A stretch of 64,000 bases of DNA from Flavobacteriales bacterium UBA4110 (GCA_002383165.1 DFXK01000006.1:1-64000), one strand, 5' to 3'. Counted from the stretch's first letter, positions 8,761 to 16,120 are shown. Made by a program: numbers and translations. Notes: generated from the sequence alone by a model not told the origin.

Positions 8761-8780
8761 CTATGGCTATCAGGCCATAG
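8761..8780 (-). other. short perfect hairpin between the Cys-rich gene and the HMA-DUF3347 gene
   Basis: CTATGGC (8761-8767) and GCCATAG (8774-8780) pair around a 6-base loop. It sits immediately after the stop of the Cys-rich gene on the minus strand. No T-run follows in that direction, so it is more likely an mRNA-stability or processing hairpin than a terminator. The 116 bases from here to 8645 hold no gene. Confidence 0.35.
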
Positions 8781-8782
8781 TT

Positions 8783-9169
8783 TTAGCTTATTTTAGGAGG
8801 TAGCCAAATGAAGAAAAATCCCGAAGAATAGTAGGCTTCCTTGAAACCTAATTTTTGCTTTTTAACTTCAGCAAATGGATTTTTAGCTTTTAATTCGATT
8901 GGGATTGGTAAGTATAGGGAGGTCGTTGAAGCACTGCATCTGCAAGAGCTATGTGAACAACCACCATCGCAGTTGCCGCTTTTGCATTTTTTGCAGGATT
9001 TGCCCTTGCAACCTTTTTTATGTTCTGATTTTTTGGATTTCTCTTTTGAGCAGGAAGACTGTTCGGTCTTTGTTGAATTTTTGGAACAGGCATAGCTCTG
9101 ACTTGGTATCATAAAGAAAACCAGACAGAAGAGTGTCAAAATGCCTATATGTATTCTATAATTTTTCAA
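8783..9169 (-). CDS. small exported Cys/Lys-rich protein
   Basis: 128 residues from a TTG start at 9169, chosen because it gives a full signal peptide (LKNYRIHIGILTLFCLVF... to SYA). The mature part is a Cys/Lys/Ser-rich tract (KGCKGKSCKKCKSGNCDGGC, then HSSCRC), followed by a non-repetitive C-terminus ending in FFFIWLPPKIS. The Cys density suggests metallothionein-like binding of Cu(I) in the envelope. No catalytic domain is visible. It is the first gene of the run that ends with the multicopper oxidase. Confidence 0.65.
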   Translation of the reverse strand: MKNYRIHIGILTLFCLVFFMIPSQSYACSKNSTKTEQSSCSKEKSKKSEHKKGCKGKSCKKCKSGNCDGGCSHSSCRCSASTTSLYLPIPIELKAKNPFAEVKKQKLGFKEAYYSSGFFFIWLPPKIS

Positions 9170-9174
9170 CTCAA

Positions 9175-9182
9175 CAAAGTTA
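9175..9182 (-). promoter_or_regulatory. candidate -7 box for the copper envelope genes
   Basis: TAACTTTG on the minus strand fits the Flavobacteriia -7 consensus TAnnTTTG exactly. It lies only 5 bases before the TTG start of the Cys-rich gene, which would make that mRNA nearly leaderless, and no well-spaced TTG (-33) is visible. The 200 bases from here to the copZ stop at 9376 contain no gene I can support. Confidence 0.3.
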
Positions 9183-9375
9183 CAAATAAGATTGGTTTTT
9201 TATATAGTTTTTACAATTTTTTTTGCTATATAGGCAAAATTTCTCTATACAAACAAACAATGTTACGACCACAACAAGACATCCTCTTTCTTCAGGATTT
9301 GATGAAATGCCTTTTTCAGCGACCCAACCTCATGGAAATTCGGTCGGAAAAAGGGCATTTCAAAAAGTTGCTGGC

Positions 9376-9597
9376 TTAGGCATCCAAAGGTTCTATTTTG
9401 AAGCCTGCCTTTTGCACGGACGATATTACTTCCTGCTCGGTAATGCCCTCGGACTTCACGGTCAGTACCTTGTCCTTGTTGGCCGTGTCCACTTCCCAAT
9501 GGCAGATGCCCTCTGCCTTATCCAAGTGCGGCTTTACAGATGCGATACAGCCGCCGCAATTGATGTTCGTCTTGAATTGAAATTGTTTATTTTCCAT
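9376..9597 (-). CDS. copZ: copper chaperone, HMA domain (CopZ-like)
   Basis: 73 residues forming a single HMA fold: NCGGC (Cys14, Cys17) in the metal loop, the VLTVKSEGITEQEV strand-helix and the C-terminal AGFKIEPL. Cytoplasmic, with no signal peptide. It normally loads Cu(I) onto a CopA-type ATPase, and the remnant of one is encoded just upstream at 9697-10341. With that pump broken, its client here may be the CopB-like ATPase. Confidence 0.85.
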   Translation of the reverse strand: MENKQFQFKTNINCGGCIASVKPHLDKAEGICHWEVDTANKDKVLTVKSEGITEQEVISSVQKAGFKIEPLDA

Positions 9598-9696
9598 TGT
9601 TTACAAATTTTAGAGTTATCTGATAATGCAAATTTCCGTACTATTCAGTTAGTTATTGTTGTGTAATTTCTTGTTTGATTTGTGAGATTTACTGTT

Positions 9697-10341
9697 TTAT
9701 TTCTTCCACTTCAACCGCAGGCTGTTACTGACCACGCTCACGCTGCTCAATGCCATTGCCGCACACGCAATCATCGGGTTGAGCAGGAAGCCGTTAACAG
9801 GGTAAAGGATGCCTGCCGCTAACGGAATGCCGATTACGTTGTAGATAAACGCCCAGAACAGGTTTTGCTTGATGGTGGCTACAGTCTGTTTGGACAAGCG
9901 TATTGCCTGCGGTATCTTGGTCAGGTCGGACGAAATGATGGTCATCTTGGCTACGTCCATTGCGATGTCGCTGCCTTTGCCCATTGCGATACTTACATCG
10001 GCTGTTGCCAATGCGGTGCTGTCGTTGATACCATCGCCCACCATTGCCACTAGCTTTCCTTTACTTTGCAGTTCTTTCACAAAGTCGGCTTTATGCTGTG
10101 GCAAAACTTCGGCTTTGTAATGCTTGATGCCTGTCTGCTCCGCAATGGCTTTAGCGGTAGCTTCATTATCTCCGGTCAGCATATACAGGTCAATGCCCAT
10201 TTCCTGCATTTCCCGGATAGCCTGCACCGATGTTTCCTTAATCTTATCGGCGATAGCGATTACAGCAAGAGCCTTTTTGCTATTTGCAAACCAGATAACG
10301 GTTTTAGACTGTTTGCCGCATTCTTCGGCCTGGTCTTGAGT
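9697..10341 (-). pseudogene. copA: C-terminal fragment of a Cu(I) P-type ATPase (CopA), cut at its 5' side
   Basis: The frame reads without interruption from about 10341 (TQDQAEECGKQSKTVIWFANSKK) through KIKETSVQAIREM, MLTGDN, VGDGINDSTALA and the last membrane helices to LRLKWKK. This is the nucleotide-binding/hinge half and C-terminus of a CopA pump. The metal-binding domains, the CPC helix and the DKTGT phosphorylation site are missing. At about 10341 the sequence changes without a gap into a SRAP gene fragment on the other strand, so the loss is a recombination junction rather than a frameshift. It cannot function as a pump. Confidence 0.85.
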
Positions 10342-10676
10342 GGAAATGGCTGGATGATAAGGGTAAAGACAAACACAAACATTTTCTTACAGTTAAAAAT
10401 CAGGAGATATTTTCATTAGGAGGTATTTATAGTAATTGGACAGATAAGGATACCGGCGAAGAACTTAACACCTTCTCGATCGTTACCACGCAGGCAAATG
10501 AATTAATGACGGAAATTCACAATACTAAACATCGTATGCCGATAGTATTATACAGATCAATGGAAAAGGAATGGCTGAAAGACAGAGATATAGAAGACTT
10601 TGCTTTTCCAAATCACGAATCTGAATTATTGGCGTTGAATTTAGATGCACCTGCAGAACCAACCACTTTATTCTAA
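10341..10676 (+). pseudogene. 3' fragment of a SRAP (YedK/HMCES-like) gene
   Basis: The plus-strand frame begins at the junction with copA: (E)WKWLDDKGKDKHKH, then TGEELNTFSIVTTQANELM, HNTKHRMPIVLYRSMEKEWL, PNHESELLALNLD, ending PTTLF-stop. This is the C-terminal half of an SOS-response-associated peptidase domain, which shields abasic sites in single-stranded DNA. The N-terminal Cys2 catalytic part is absent. A second, differently broken homologue lies at 22666-23218. Confidence 0.8.
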
Positions 10677-10686
10677 AAATCATTTT

Positions 10687-10974
10687 ATGAAAGAGCACAA
10701 CGAAAAAGTCTATTTAACAGTACAGGATCTAATTATTTCTAGAAACAATACTTTTGATAATATTGTAAATTTAGCAATGTCTGGAGAAATGAACCATCTC
10801 GCCGATGCTATTGATGTGGGAGATAAATACACTTTCACACTTAATCATTTTAGAACGGTTGAAGATAAAAACGTTCAAATTCTACTTCAAATTTGTGATA
10901 ATTTAGATGATCAAATTAAGTATCTCGTAAATCATAATGAACTCGACATTAACTTATTAGATTTTGAAGGTTAA
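10687..10974 (+). CDS. hypothetical protein, 95 residues
   Basis: Start taken at the ATG at 10687 (MKEHNEKVYLTVQDL), 10 bases after the SRAP stop; an in-frame ATG at 10645 lies inside the SRAP coding remnant and is rejected. The protein is acidic and mostly helical (FRTVEDKNVQILLQICDNLDDQIKYL), with no signal peptide, membrane segment or recognised motif. It may have been co-transcribed with the SRAP gene before that was broken. Confidence 0.5.
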   Translation: MKEHNEKVYLTVQDLIISRNNTFDNIVNLAMSGEMNHLADAIDVGDKYTFTLNHFRTVEDKNVQILLQICDNLDDQIKYLVNHNELDINLLDFEG

Positions 10975-11049
10975 TAAAATTAGATTATTCTGATAAAGAC
11001 TTATTGTTTACGATTTCCAAATAAATAGAAACCACCGCTTTGCCACCGC

Positions 11050-11061
11050 AAGTTACATAAT
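11050..11061 (+). other. half of a dif-like Xer site
   Basis: AAGTTACATAAT repeats exactly the left arm and first spacer base of the dif-like site at 23256-23283. The flank before it is also shared (TTTGCCACCGC here, TCTGCCACAGC there). Similarity stops one base into the spacer, where Xer strand exchange would occur; the second arm is replaced by TGAGGCATTAG. Confidence 0.45.
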
Positions 11062-11165
11062 GAGCATGAGGCATTAGTTTCTTTTCAATTTGTTTTTTTC
11101 TTTTCAATTTCTTTCAGGCCATCCATATAAAATTTCACGGCATAACCAATTCCGAATGAAGGTTA

Positions 11166-12077
11166 TTAATATTGTTTTAGGCATTCTTTAATTTCATACT
11201 CTATTTGTTTTACTAAAACTTCAGGATATTCTACTTTTACCGCCTGTCCGTGCCAAAGAATTTCCTGAAAGAAATCGTAAGTCGGAACCAGTAAATATTT
11301 AAAATATGTCCTGTCATTTTCTTCCTTTACAAACGTCTGTGAATGATGAAGGGGTAATGACTTTGCATAATTGCCCTGTTCCCAGGTAAAAGACAGTACA
11401 ATTTCCATTGGTTGTTGTCCTTCGGTTGATATAATGCCAAAAGAGTTTTCAAATGTTTTCCGCGGATCAAATTTTTGTCTTACAAATGAAGAACTTTTAA
11501 TATCCAGATTCTGTATACGGTCTAAAGCAAATGTTTTTACCAGAAAATCACTTTTTTTATGTTCGTTTGCAAGCAGATACCAACGGTGCTGAAACTCTTT
11601 CAATGCATAAGGTTCTACGATCCGTTCAGAAGTTTCATCTGTCCAGAATTTGTGGTAAGTAAATCCTAATATTTTTCGGTTCTGTATAGCGTGAATAATG
11701 CCGTTGAGATGGTTTAAACCCCGTGCTTTTCGGGGTTCGAAAATCATAATATTCGAGTTGCTTTTGGTCTGTCGATAGGCTTCTATCAAAAGCAAATTAT
11801 CTAAAACAGATTCTTCGGCGTTGGTCAGTTCCTCTTCAGAAATATAATAAATATCTCGCGATCGGCTGTAGGAAATTTCAATACCGGTAACTTTCAGAAT
11901 GGCTTTTTTATCGCGTTGAAAAGTCCGCTCTGTAAATTTTAGTTCGCCCAAATCTTTCTCTTCAAATTTCTTTTCTAGATAGGATTTAATGTCTTGATAA
12001 CTTGCGCCTTTTTCCTTTTTGCTTCGCAAAATATCCTGAATATATTGCAGGCGGAGCATTTGTTCTTCTTTGGCCAT
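11166..12077 (-). CDS. WYL-domain transcriptional regulator
   Basis: 303 residues. The N-terminal winged-helix HTH is about 1-65 (LQYIQDILRSKKEKGASYQDIKSYL, ERTFQRDKKAI). A WYL sensor domain follows with RWYLLA at about 164-169, then a WCX-type C-terminus (KVEYPEVLVKQIEYEIKECL). Such regulators bind nucleotide-like ligands and often control DNA-damage or defence genes. The divergent and adjacent small genes at 12087-12558 are preceded by a strong palindrome that this protein might bind; that link is only positional. Confidence 0.85.
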   Translation of the reverse strand: MAKEEQMLRLQYIQDILRSKKEKGASYQDIKSYLEKKFEEKDLGELKFTERTFQRDKKAILKVTGIEISYSRSRDIYYISEEELTNAEESVLDNLLLIEAYRQTKSNSNIMIFEPRKARGLNHLNGIIHAIQNRKILGFTYHKFWTDETSERIVEPYALKEFQHRWYLLANEHKKSDFLVKTFALDRIQNLDIKSSSFVRQKFDPRKTFENSFGIISTEGQQPMEIVLSFTWEQGNYAKSLPLHHSQTFVKEENDRTYFKYLLVPTYDFFQEILWHGQAVKVEYPEVLVKQIEYEIKECLKQY

Positions 12078-12086
12078 ATTATATCT

Positions 12087-12269
12087 TTATTTAAAAGGTG
12101 TTTTATCTGTAAAAAACTGCAGTCTGACTTCCAGTTCAAGCCAAACATCGTCAATATGCATAAAGTCGTCAAAATCTAGTTGGGAATGAAACACAAGGCA
12201 GTGCATCAGATAACCGAAATGCAGGTCTTTAAAAGGGTGATTTTTACTTCCCTTAAATTCATTTCCCAT
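12087..12269 (-). CDS. small hypothetical protein translationally coupled to its upstream neighbour
   Basis: 60 residues (MGNEFKGSKNHPFKDL, then FGYLMHCLVFHS and DDVWLELEVRLQFF). The start ATG overlaps the end of the preceding gene by 11 bases, a strong sign of coupling. I recall small mobile-element proteins with a similar pattern of YLxHCLVxHS followed by an acidic helix and VWxELE, but I cannot name the family. Confidence 0.5.
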   Translation of the reverse strand: MGNEFKGSKNHPFKDLHFGYLMHCLVFHSQLDFDDFMHIDDVWLELEVRLQFFTDKTPFK

Positions 12270-12558
12270 TCAAATAAAAAAGGTCACTGGTTAACCCAAA
12301 AAACATATAACTGATTTCTTTTTCGGTAATGATCTCATCTCCAAGCTCTATGTTTTCGGATTTACAGTAATCTTCATCGTAACTGAAAACAGAAACCCGG
12401 GGTTCAATCTCAAAATCATCGATCCAATCTTCATTTTCTTGTTTTTGCAATAATGGCTCAAGTTGTAAAAGATAATCTTTTGCACGAACTTCTACTTTTC
12501 GTACTTTATCACTTAATTTAGAGAATTTATTAAGTTCTTCGGCAGTAATTTCGAGCAT
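12259..12558 (-). CDS. small hypothetical acidic protein, first gene of a two-gene unit
   Basis: Start chosen at the ATG at 12558 (MLEITAEELNKFSKL, 99 residues), because a -7 box TATATTTG lies at 12586-12579, about 20 bases upstream. The in-frame ATG at 12603 would fall inside the operator. The protein is helical and charged (DKVRKVEVRAKDYLLQLEPLL), acidic in the middle (NEDWIDDFEIEPRVSVFSYDED), with an aromatic C-terminus. No family recognised. Confidence 0.5.
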   Translation of the reverse strand: MLEITAEELNKFSKLSDKVRKVEVRAKDYLLQLEPLLQKQENEDWIDDFEIEPRVSVFSYDEDYCKSENIELGDEIITEKEISYMFFGLTSDLFYLNGK

Positions 12559-12578
12559 TGCTAGATCGTTTATTTTAG

Positions 12579-12620
12579 CAAATATAAAGTAGTAAAACGA
12601 CAAAAAATGTCGTTTTACTA
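12579..12620 (-). promoter_or_regulatory. promoter with a perfect 13-bp palindromic operator
   Basis: TAGTAAAACGACA (12590-12602) and TGTCGTTTTACTA (12608-12620) are perfect inverted copies with an A5 spacer. On the minus strand TATATTTG (12586-12579) follows immediately, matching the Flavobacteriia -7 consensus. A protein on the palindrome would cover the region just upstream of the -7 box and block or modulate transcription of the two small genes. The WYL regulator next door is the nearest candidate binder. Confidence 0.6.
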
Positions 12621-12764
12621 ATTATTTGATGTTGTTTGAAGCAAACAAAATAAATAGAATGAAACTATTAGAGTGTTATGCGTCACCCTATCCGACCGAC
12701 CGTACAAACATCAACCTGACAACAAATTGACAAAATCTGACAAAATACTTGCTCAACAAAAATC

Positions 12765-12786
12765 AATATCGTAATATTGCAATATT
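12765..12786 (+). promoter_or_regulatory. probable ArsR operator upstream of arsR
   Basis: The 22-base palindrome (18 of 22 positions symmetric) contains ATATCG-T-AATATTGCA. It lies 15 bases before the arsR start. The same core, ATATCG-C-AATATTGCA, recurs at 13148-13163 before the next gene. Two copies of one palindrome flanking arsR is what an autoregulated ArsR system would show. Confidence 0.6.
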
Positions 12787-12801
12787 AAATTTTATGAAAT
12801 T

Positions 12802-13128
12802 ATGGGAGCGACCAAAACAGAACATTTTACAGACCGCCAAAATCAAATAGCGACCATCGCAAAAGCGTTGGGACATCCTGCAAGAATTGCAATTATTGAG
12901 TATTTATTGAAAGTAAACGAATGTATTTGTGGCGACATCGTAAACGAACTTCCATTGGCTCAACCAACCGTTTCGCAACATTTAAAGGAACTTAAAAACG
13001 CTGGAATAATAAAAGGAAACATTGAAGGAAATACTATTTGCTACTGCATTGACGAAAAAACAATTGACATTTTGAATGTTTACTTTTCTAAAATTGTGCA
13101 GACAGTTTCCAAAACCAAATGTTGCTAA
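12802..13128 (+). CDS. arsR: ArsR-family metalloregulator
   Basis: 108 residues with a winged-helix ArsR fold: LGHPARIAIIEYLL (23-36), the sensing-helix start NECICGDIV with Cys41 and Cys43, recognition helix LAQPTVSQHLKELKNAGII and wing EGNTICYCI. The CxC pair near helix 3 resembles the arsenite/antimonite site of classical ArsR, and a terminal KCC adds thiols. It should repress from the palindromes at 12765 and 13148 and release on As(III). It heads an operon with arsenate reductase. Confidence 0.85.
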   Translation: MGATKTEHFTDRQNQIATIAKALGHPARIAIIEYLLKVNECICGDIVNELPLAQPTVSQHLKELKNAGIIKGNIEGNTICYCIDEKTIDILNVYFSKIVQTVSKTKCC

Positions 13129-13147
13129 AACATTTTTTTAATTATTC

Positions 13148-13163
13148 ATATCGCAATATTGCA
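13148..13163 (+). promoter_or_regulatory. second ArsR-type operator copy
   Basis: ATATCGCAATATTGCA repeats the core of the operator at 12765-12786 with one base changed. It lies 23 bases before the DUF6428 gene, so the downstream genes may also be transcribed from a separate ArsR-controlled start. Confidence 0.5.
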
Positions 13164-13186
13164 TTTAAACTATAAAGAATAAAACA

Positions 13187-13657
13187 ATGAAATTATCAGA
13201 AATAAAACAAATTTTACCAACGCTCGATAACGTTGCATTTCAGTTAGAAAATGGAACTTTTGTACCCGAACATTTTCACGTTACAGAGGTAGGACAAATC
13301 ACCAAAAACTTTATTGATTGTGGTGGTGTAATTCGTACCGAAAAAGTAGTGAGTTTTCAACTTTGGAATGCAGATGATTTTGAACACCGTCTAAAACCAG
13401 CCAAACTTTTGAACATTATCCAACTTTCGGAAGAGAAGTTAGGCATCGAAGATGCTGAAATTGAAGTGGAATATCAAAGCGAAACAATCGGAAAATATGA
13501 TTTAGATTTTAACGGAAAGACATTTGTGCTAAAAAATAAAACTACTGCTTGTTTGGCACAAGATGCTTGCGGACTTCCATCAGAAAAGCAAAAGAAAAAT
13601 TTAGCAGAATTATCAGTAAATCAAACAGTTTGTAAACCAAATTCAGGCTGTTGTTAA
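13187..13657 (+). CDS. DUF6428 family protein of arsenic operons
   Basis: 156 residues: MKLSEIKQILPTLDNVAF, VPEHFHVTEVG and a DCGGVIRTEKVVSFQLWNADDFEHRL core, which is the DUF6428 signature, then a C-terminal Cys-rich tail (ACLAQDACG, SGCC). The family is nearly always beside arsR in Bacteroidota. The HFH motif and tail cysteines suggest metal or metalloid binding. The function has not been established as far as I know. Confidence 0.75.
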   Translation: MKLSEIKQILPTLDNVAFQLENGTFVPEHFHVTEVGQITKNFIDCGGVIRTEKVVSFQLWNADDFEHRLKPAKLLNIIQLSEEKLGIEDAEIEVEYQSETIGKYDLDFNGKTFVLKNKTTACLAQDACGLPSEKQKKNLAELSVNQTVCKPNSGCC

Positions 13658-13658
13658 G

Positions 13659-13784
13659 ATGAAAGAAAAACTAATAAAATACAAAAAAACCATTATTATC
13701 ACAACATCTGTTATCGTGTTGCAACTCATTTTTGGCTTCGACCCAAAGTTTTGCATTATCAATATCATTTGGTTATTCGTTTAA
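13659..13784 (+). CDS. 41-residue single-span membrane peptide in the ars operon
   Basis: ATG at 13659 to TAA at 13782-13784, one base after the DUF6428 stop and 4 bases before arsC. A basic N-terminus (MKEKLIKYKK) precedes a hydrophobic stretch (TIIITTSVIVLQLIFGF) and a second hydrophobic end (CIINIIWLFV). It could be a small transporter subunit or the remnant of a larger permease. Tight spacing on both sides argues that it is translated. Confidence 0.5.
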   Translation: MKEKLIKYKKTIIITTSVIVLQLIFGFDPKFCIINIIWLFV

Positions 13785-13788
13785 AATT

Positions 13789-14208
13789 ATGACAAAAAAA
13801 GTATTAGTGCTTTGCACAGGAAACAGTTGCAGAAGCCAAATTGCAGAAGGATATTTAAGACATTTTGCAGGACAAAAAGCCGAAATTTTTAGTGCAGGTG
13901 TAGAAACTCACGGAGTAAATCCGAAAGCAATTGCAACAATGAATGAAGACGAAATTGACATTTCAAATCACACTTCCAACAACATTGACGAATACCGAAA
14001 CATTGATTTTGACTTTGTAATCACAGTTTGCGACAACGCCAAAGAACGCTGTCCATTTTTTCCGACAAAAGCTCAAAAATTTCATTACAATTTTCCCGAC
14101 CCAGCAAAAGCAACTGGAACGGAAGAAGAAATCAACAATCTGTTTCGAGAAGTGCGACAAATGATTAAAGATTATTGCAAAAATTTTGTTGAAGAAAACA
14201 TATTCTAA
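13789..14208 (+). CDS. arsC: thioredoxin-coupled arsenate reductase (LMW phosphatase fold)
   Basis: 139 residues from the ATG at 13789 (MTKKVLVLC); the open frame extends upstream but not with homologous sequence. The P-loop CTGNSCRS has Cys9 and Arg15 (CX5R). Cys81 and Cys88 (VCDNAKERC) match the resolving pair of thioredoxin-dependent ArsC enzymes, which relay the disulfide to thioredoxin. It reduces arsenate to arsenite. No ArsB or Acr3 exporter is encoded nearby, so the arsenite must leave by another route or be handled by a gene elsewhere. Confidence 0.88.
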   Translation: MTKKVLVLCTGNSCRSQIAEGYLRHFAGQKAEIFSAGVETHGVNPKAIATMNEDEIDISNHTSNNIDEYRNIDFDFVITVCDNAKERCPFFPTKAQKFHYNFPDPAKATGTEEEINNLFREVRQMIKDYCKNFVEENIF

Positions 14209-14640
14209 ATGAAAAACCGAATATTAAATACTAACAACTCAAAAACGACAATCCTCATTCGATTAATGGTTGGAGCAGTTTTTCTTTCAGAAGGAATTCA
14301 GAAATTTTTATTTGCCGACACACTTGGAACAGGACGATTTGAAAAAATTGGTTTGCCTTCGCATGAATTTTTAGGCAGTTTTGTTGGCGGTTTTGAAATT
14401 GTTTGTGGACTACTTAGTCTTGTCGGACTTTTTACAAGATTGGCAAGTATTCCATTGATTATAATAATGTTGGTTGCCATTGCTACAACTAAATCAGAAG
14501 TTTTAGCCGAAAAAGGTTTTTGGGAAATGATGCACGGAAGCAGAACCGATTGGGCAATGCTTTTGGGAAGTTTATTTTTGTTAATTAAAGGCGGAGGCTT
14601 TTGGTCAGCTGACAAAACTTTAACAAGAAATGGAGCATAA
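14209..14640 (+). CDS. DoxX family membrane protein
   Basis: 143 residues, starting directly after the arsC stop. Four hydrophobic helices: LIRLMVGAVFLSEGIQKFLF (about 17-36, with the DoxX pattern), EFLGSFVGGFEIVCGLLSLVG, LASIPLIIIMLVAIATT and WAMLLGSLFLLIKGG. DoxX proteins are small quinone- or redox-associated membrane proteins common in metal and oxidative-stress operons. It overlaps the chromate transporter start by 11 bases, so the two are coupled. Confidence 0.8.
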   Translation: MKNRILNTNNSKTTILIRLMVGAVFLSEGIQKFLFADTLGTGRFEKIGLPSHEFLGSFVGGFEIVCGLLSLVGLFTRLASIPLIIIMLVAIATTKSEVLAEKGFWEMMHGSRTDWAMLLGSLFLLIKGGGFWSADKTLTRNGA

Positions 14641-15760
14641 AGCGAATTTAAAAGATATTGCCACACTTTTTCTAAAATTGGGAATTATTGGTTTTGGTGG
14701 ACCAGCTGCACACATTGCTATGATGCAAGACGAAGTGGTTACCAAAAGAAAATGGCTGACCGAACAGCATTTTTTGGACTTGATTGGTGCAACCAATTTA
14801 ATTCCTGGACCAAACAGCACCGAAATGGCAATTCATATAGGACACGAAAAAGGCGGTTGGAAGGGGTTGATTGTTGCAGGTCTTTGTTTCATTTTACCCG
14901 CCGTTTTTATTACAGGAATTTTTGCTTATCTCTACAAAAAATACGGACAAGTTCCAGAAGTTCAACCCTTTATTTATGGCATAAAACCAGCCATAATCGC
15001 CATTATTTTGGGAGCAATTTTTCCATTGGCAAAAAAATCATTAAAATCAACTGAACTCATCATTATCGGATTATTGGTTTTGCTTGCTTCATTATTCAAC
15101 ATCAACGAAATTTATTTGATGTTTGGAGCAGGTTTCGTTGCGTTATTTTTGGCACATTTAAGAAACAGAAAAAATAGTAATCTCAACAGTTTTCTGCCTT
15201 TAACATTACTGCAAATTACAAATACGACTATTCTTTCTGCAACCAACGCCAACTTATTTTGGATTTTCCTAAAAATTGGTGCCATACTTTACGGAAGCGG
15301 TTATGTTTTGTTTGCATTTCTCGATACGGAATTGGTTTCAACAGGACTTTTAACAAGACAACAATTAATTGATGCCATTGCGGTTGGACAATTTACACCC
15401 GGACCCGTTTTTTCTTCGGTTACGTTTATTGGTTATCAAATCAACGGTTTCACAGGGGCAATCGTTTCGACAATCGCTATATTTTTACCTTCATTTGTGT
15501 TTGTCGCTTTGCTCAACCCAATCGTAAAAAAAATGCGGAACTCAAAACTGTTTTCAGCATTTTTGGACGCTGTAAACGTTGCGTCAGTCGCTATAATTGT
15601 AGCAATTTGTTTTGATATGAGTAAAGACACTATTACCGATTGGCGGACAATTTTGATTGCAGTTTTAAGTATTGCAATCGCATTTGGATATAAGAAATTA
15701 AATAGTGCTTTTGTAGTTTTGGGCGGTTCATTAATCGGTTATTTATTGACACTAATATGA
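14630..15760 (+). CDS. chrA: chromate transporter (ChrA family), two-domain form
   Basis: 376 residues with two homologous halves, each beginning with the CHR signature: LKLGIIGFGGPAAHIAMMQDE (about 12-32) with LIGATNLIPGPNSTEMAIHIG, and LKIGAILYGSGYVLFAFLDTE with DAIAVGQFTPGPVFSSVTFIGY. About ten to twelve hydrophobic segments. ChrA exports chromate using the membrane potential. Co-transcription with arsC and doxX makes this a mixed oxyanion-resistance operon. The stop overlaps an ATGA that opens a short, probably spurious frame. Confidence 0.88.
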   Translation: MEHKANLKDIATLFLKLGIIGFGGPAAHIAMMQDEVVTKRKWLTEQHFLDLIGATNLIPGPNSTEMAIHIGHEKGGWKGLIVAGLCFILPAVFITGIFAYLYKKYGQVPEVQPFIYGIKPAIIAIILGAIFPLAKKSLKSTELIIIGLLVLLASLFNINEIYLMFGAGFVALFLAHLRNRKNSNLNSFLPLTLLQITNTTILSATNANLFWIFLKIGAILYGSGYVLFAFLDTELVSTGLLTRQQLIDAIAVGQFTPGPVFSSVTFIGYQINGFTGAIVSTIAIFLPSFVFVALLNPIVKKMRNSKLFSAFLDAVNVASVAIIVAICFDMSKDTITDWRTILIAVLSIAIAFGYKKLNSAFVVLGGSLIGYLLTLI

Positions 15761-15801
15761 CAACAATAGATACTACAGAAAATAAGGGCGAACGCATAAC
15801 A

Positions 15802-15913
15802 GCAGTTTGGCAAAATGGCGGGCTCAGTGCTAAATTCAAGTTCACTTCTTCGATTGAACTTTCGTGCAAAACTGAACATTTGCGCTTCGATTTCCGCCAC
15901 TTCGCCAAGCTGC
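15802..15913. repeat. 112-bp imperfect palindrome after the ars/chr operon
   Basis: GCAGTTTGGCAAAATGGCGG (15802-15821) pairs with the inverted arm at 15894-15913 (17 of 20 positions), and inside it AAGTTCA pairs with TGAACTT (around 15838-15864). A 57-codon open frame from the ATGA at 15757 to 15930 runs through it but is probably a by-product of the repeat. It looks like a mobile palindromic element or attC-like cassette end. From here to 16166 there is no convincing gene. Confidence 0.5.
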
Positions 15914-16120
15914 AAAACGAAAAACAGTAGCATCGCAGTTCCCAAAAATCTTAAAAACTTCTTTCTAATTATAATTTTTTCTGTCTCATTTATCTTCAGT
16001 TACTTCCTCAAAATACCGTTCTCTAATTTTTTTCATTAATTCCATAACTTAATTTTAAACCGTAAAAATATTAGCAGTATAAGCCAAAATAAGTCATTCA
16101 TAAATCTTCTTTCAGCGACT

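Noticed and set aside
8761..8780. hairpin as a terminator of the Cys-rich gene
   Set aside because: No T-run follows the stem on the minus strand, and genes continue in the same direction 116 bases later.
9263..9375. minus-strand open frame after the copZ stop ending KKEDVLLWS
   Set aside because: No start codon of its own, no recognised family, and it follows copZ in the same direction without spacing; treated as non-coding.
15757..15930. 57-residue ORF overlapping the chrA stop by ATGA
   Set aside because: Most of it falls in the 112-bp palindrome, so its reading frame is better explained by the repeat than by a protein.
15986..16045. 19-codon minus-strand ORF (MELMKKIRERYFEEVTEDK)
   Set aside because: Plausible composition, but no promoter, neighbour or family support; could be the start of a lost gene.
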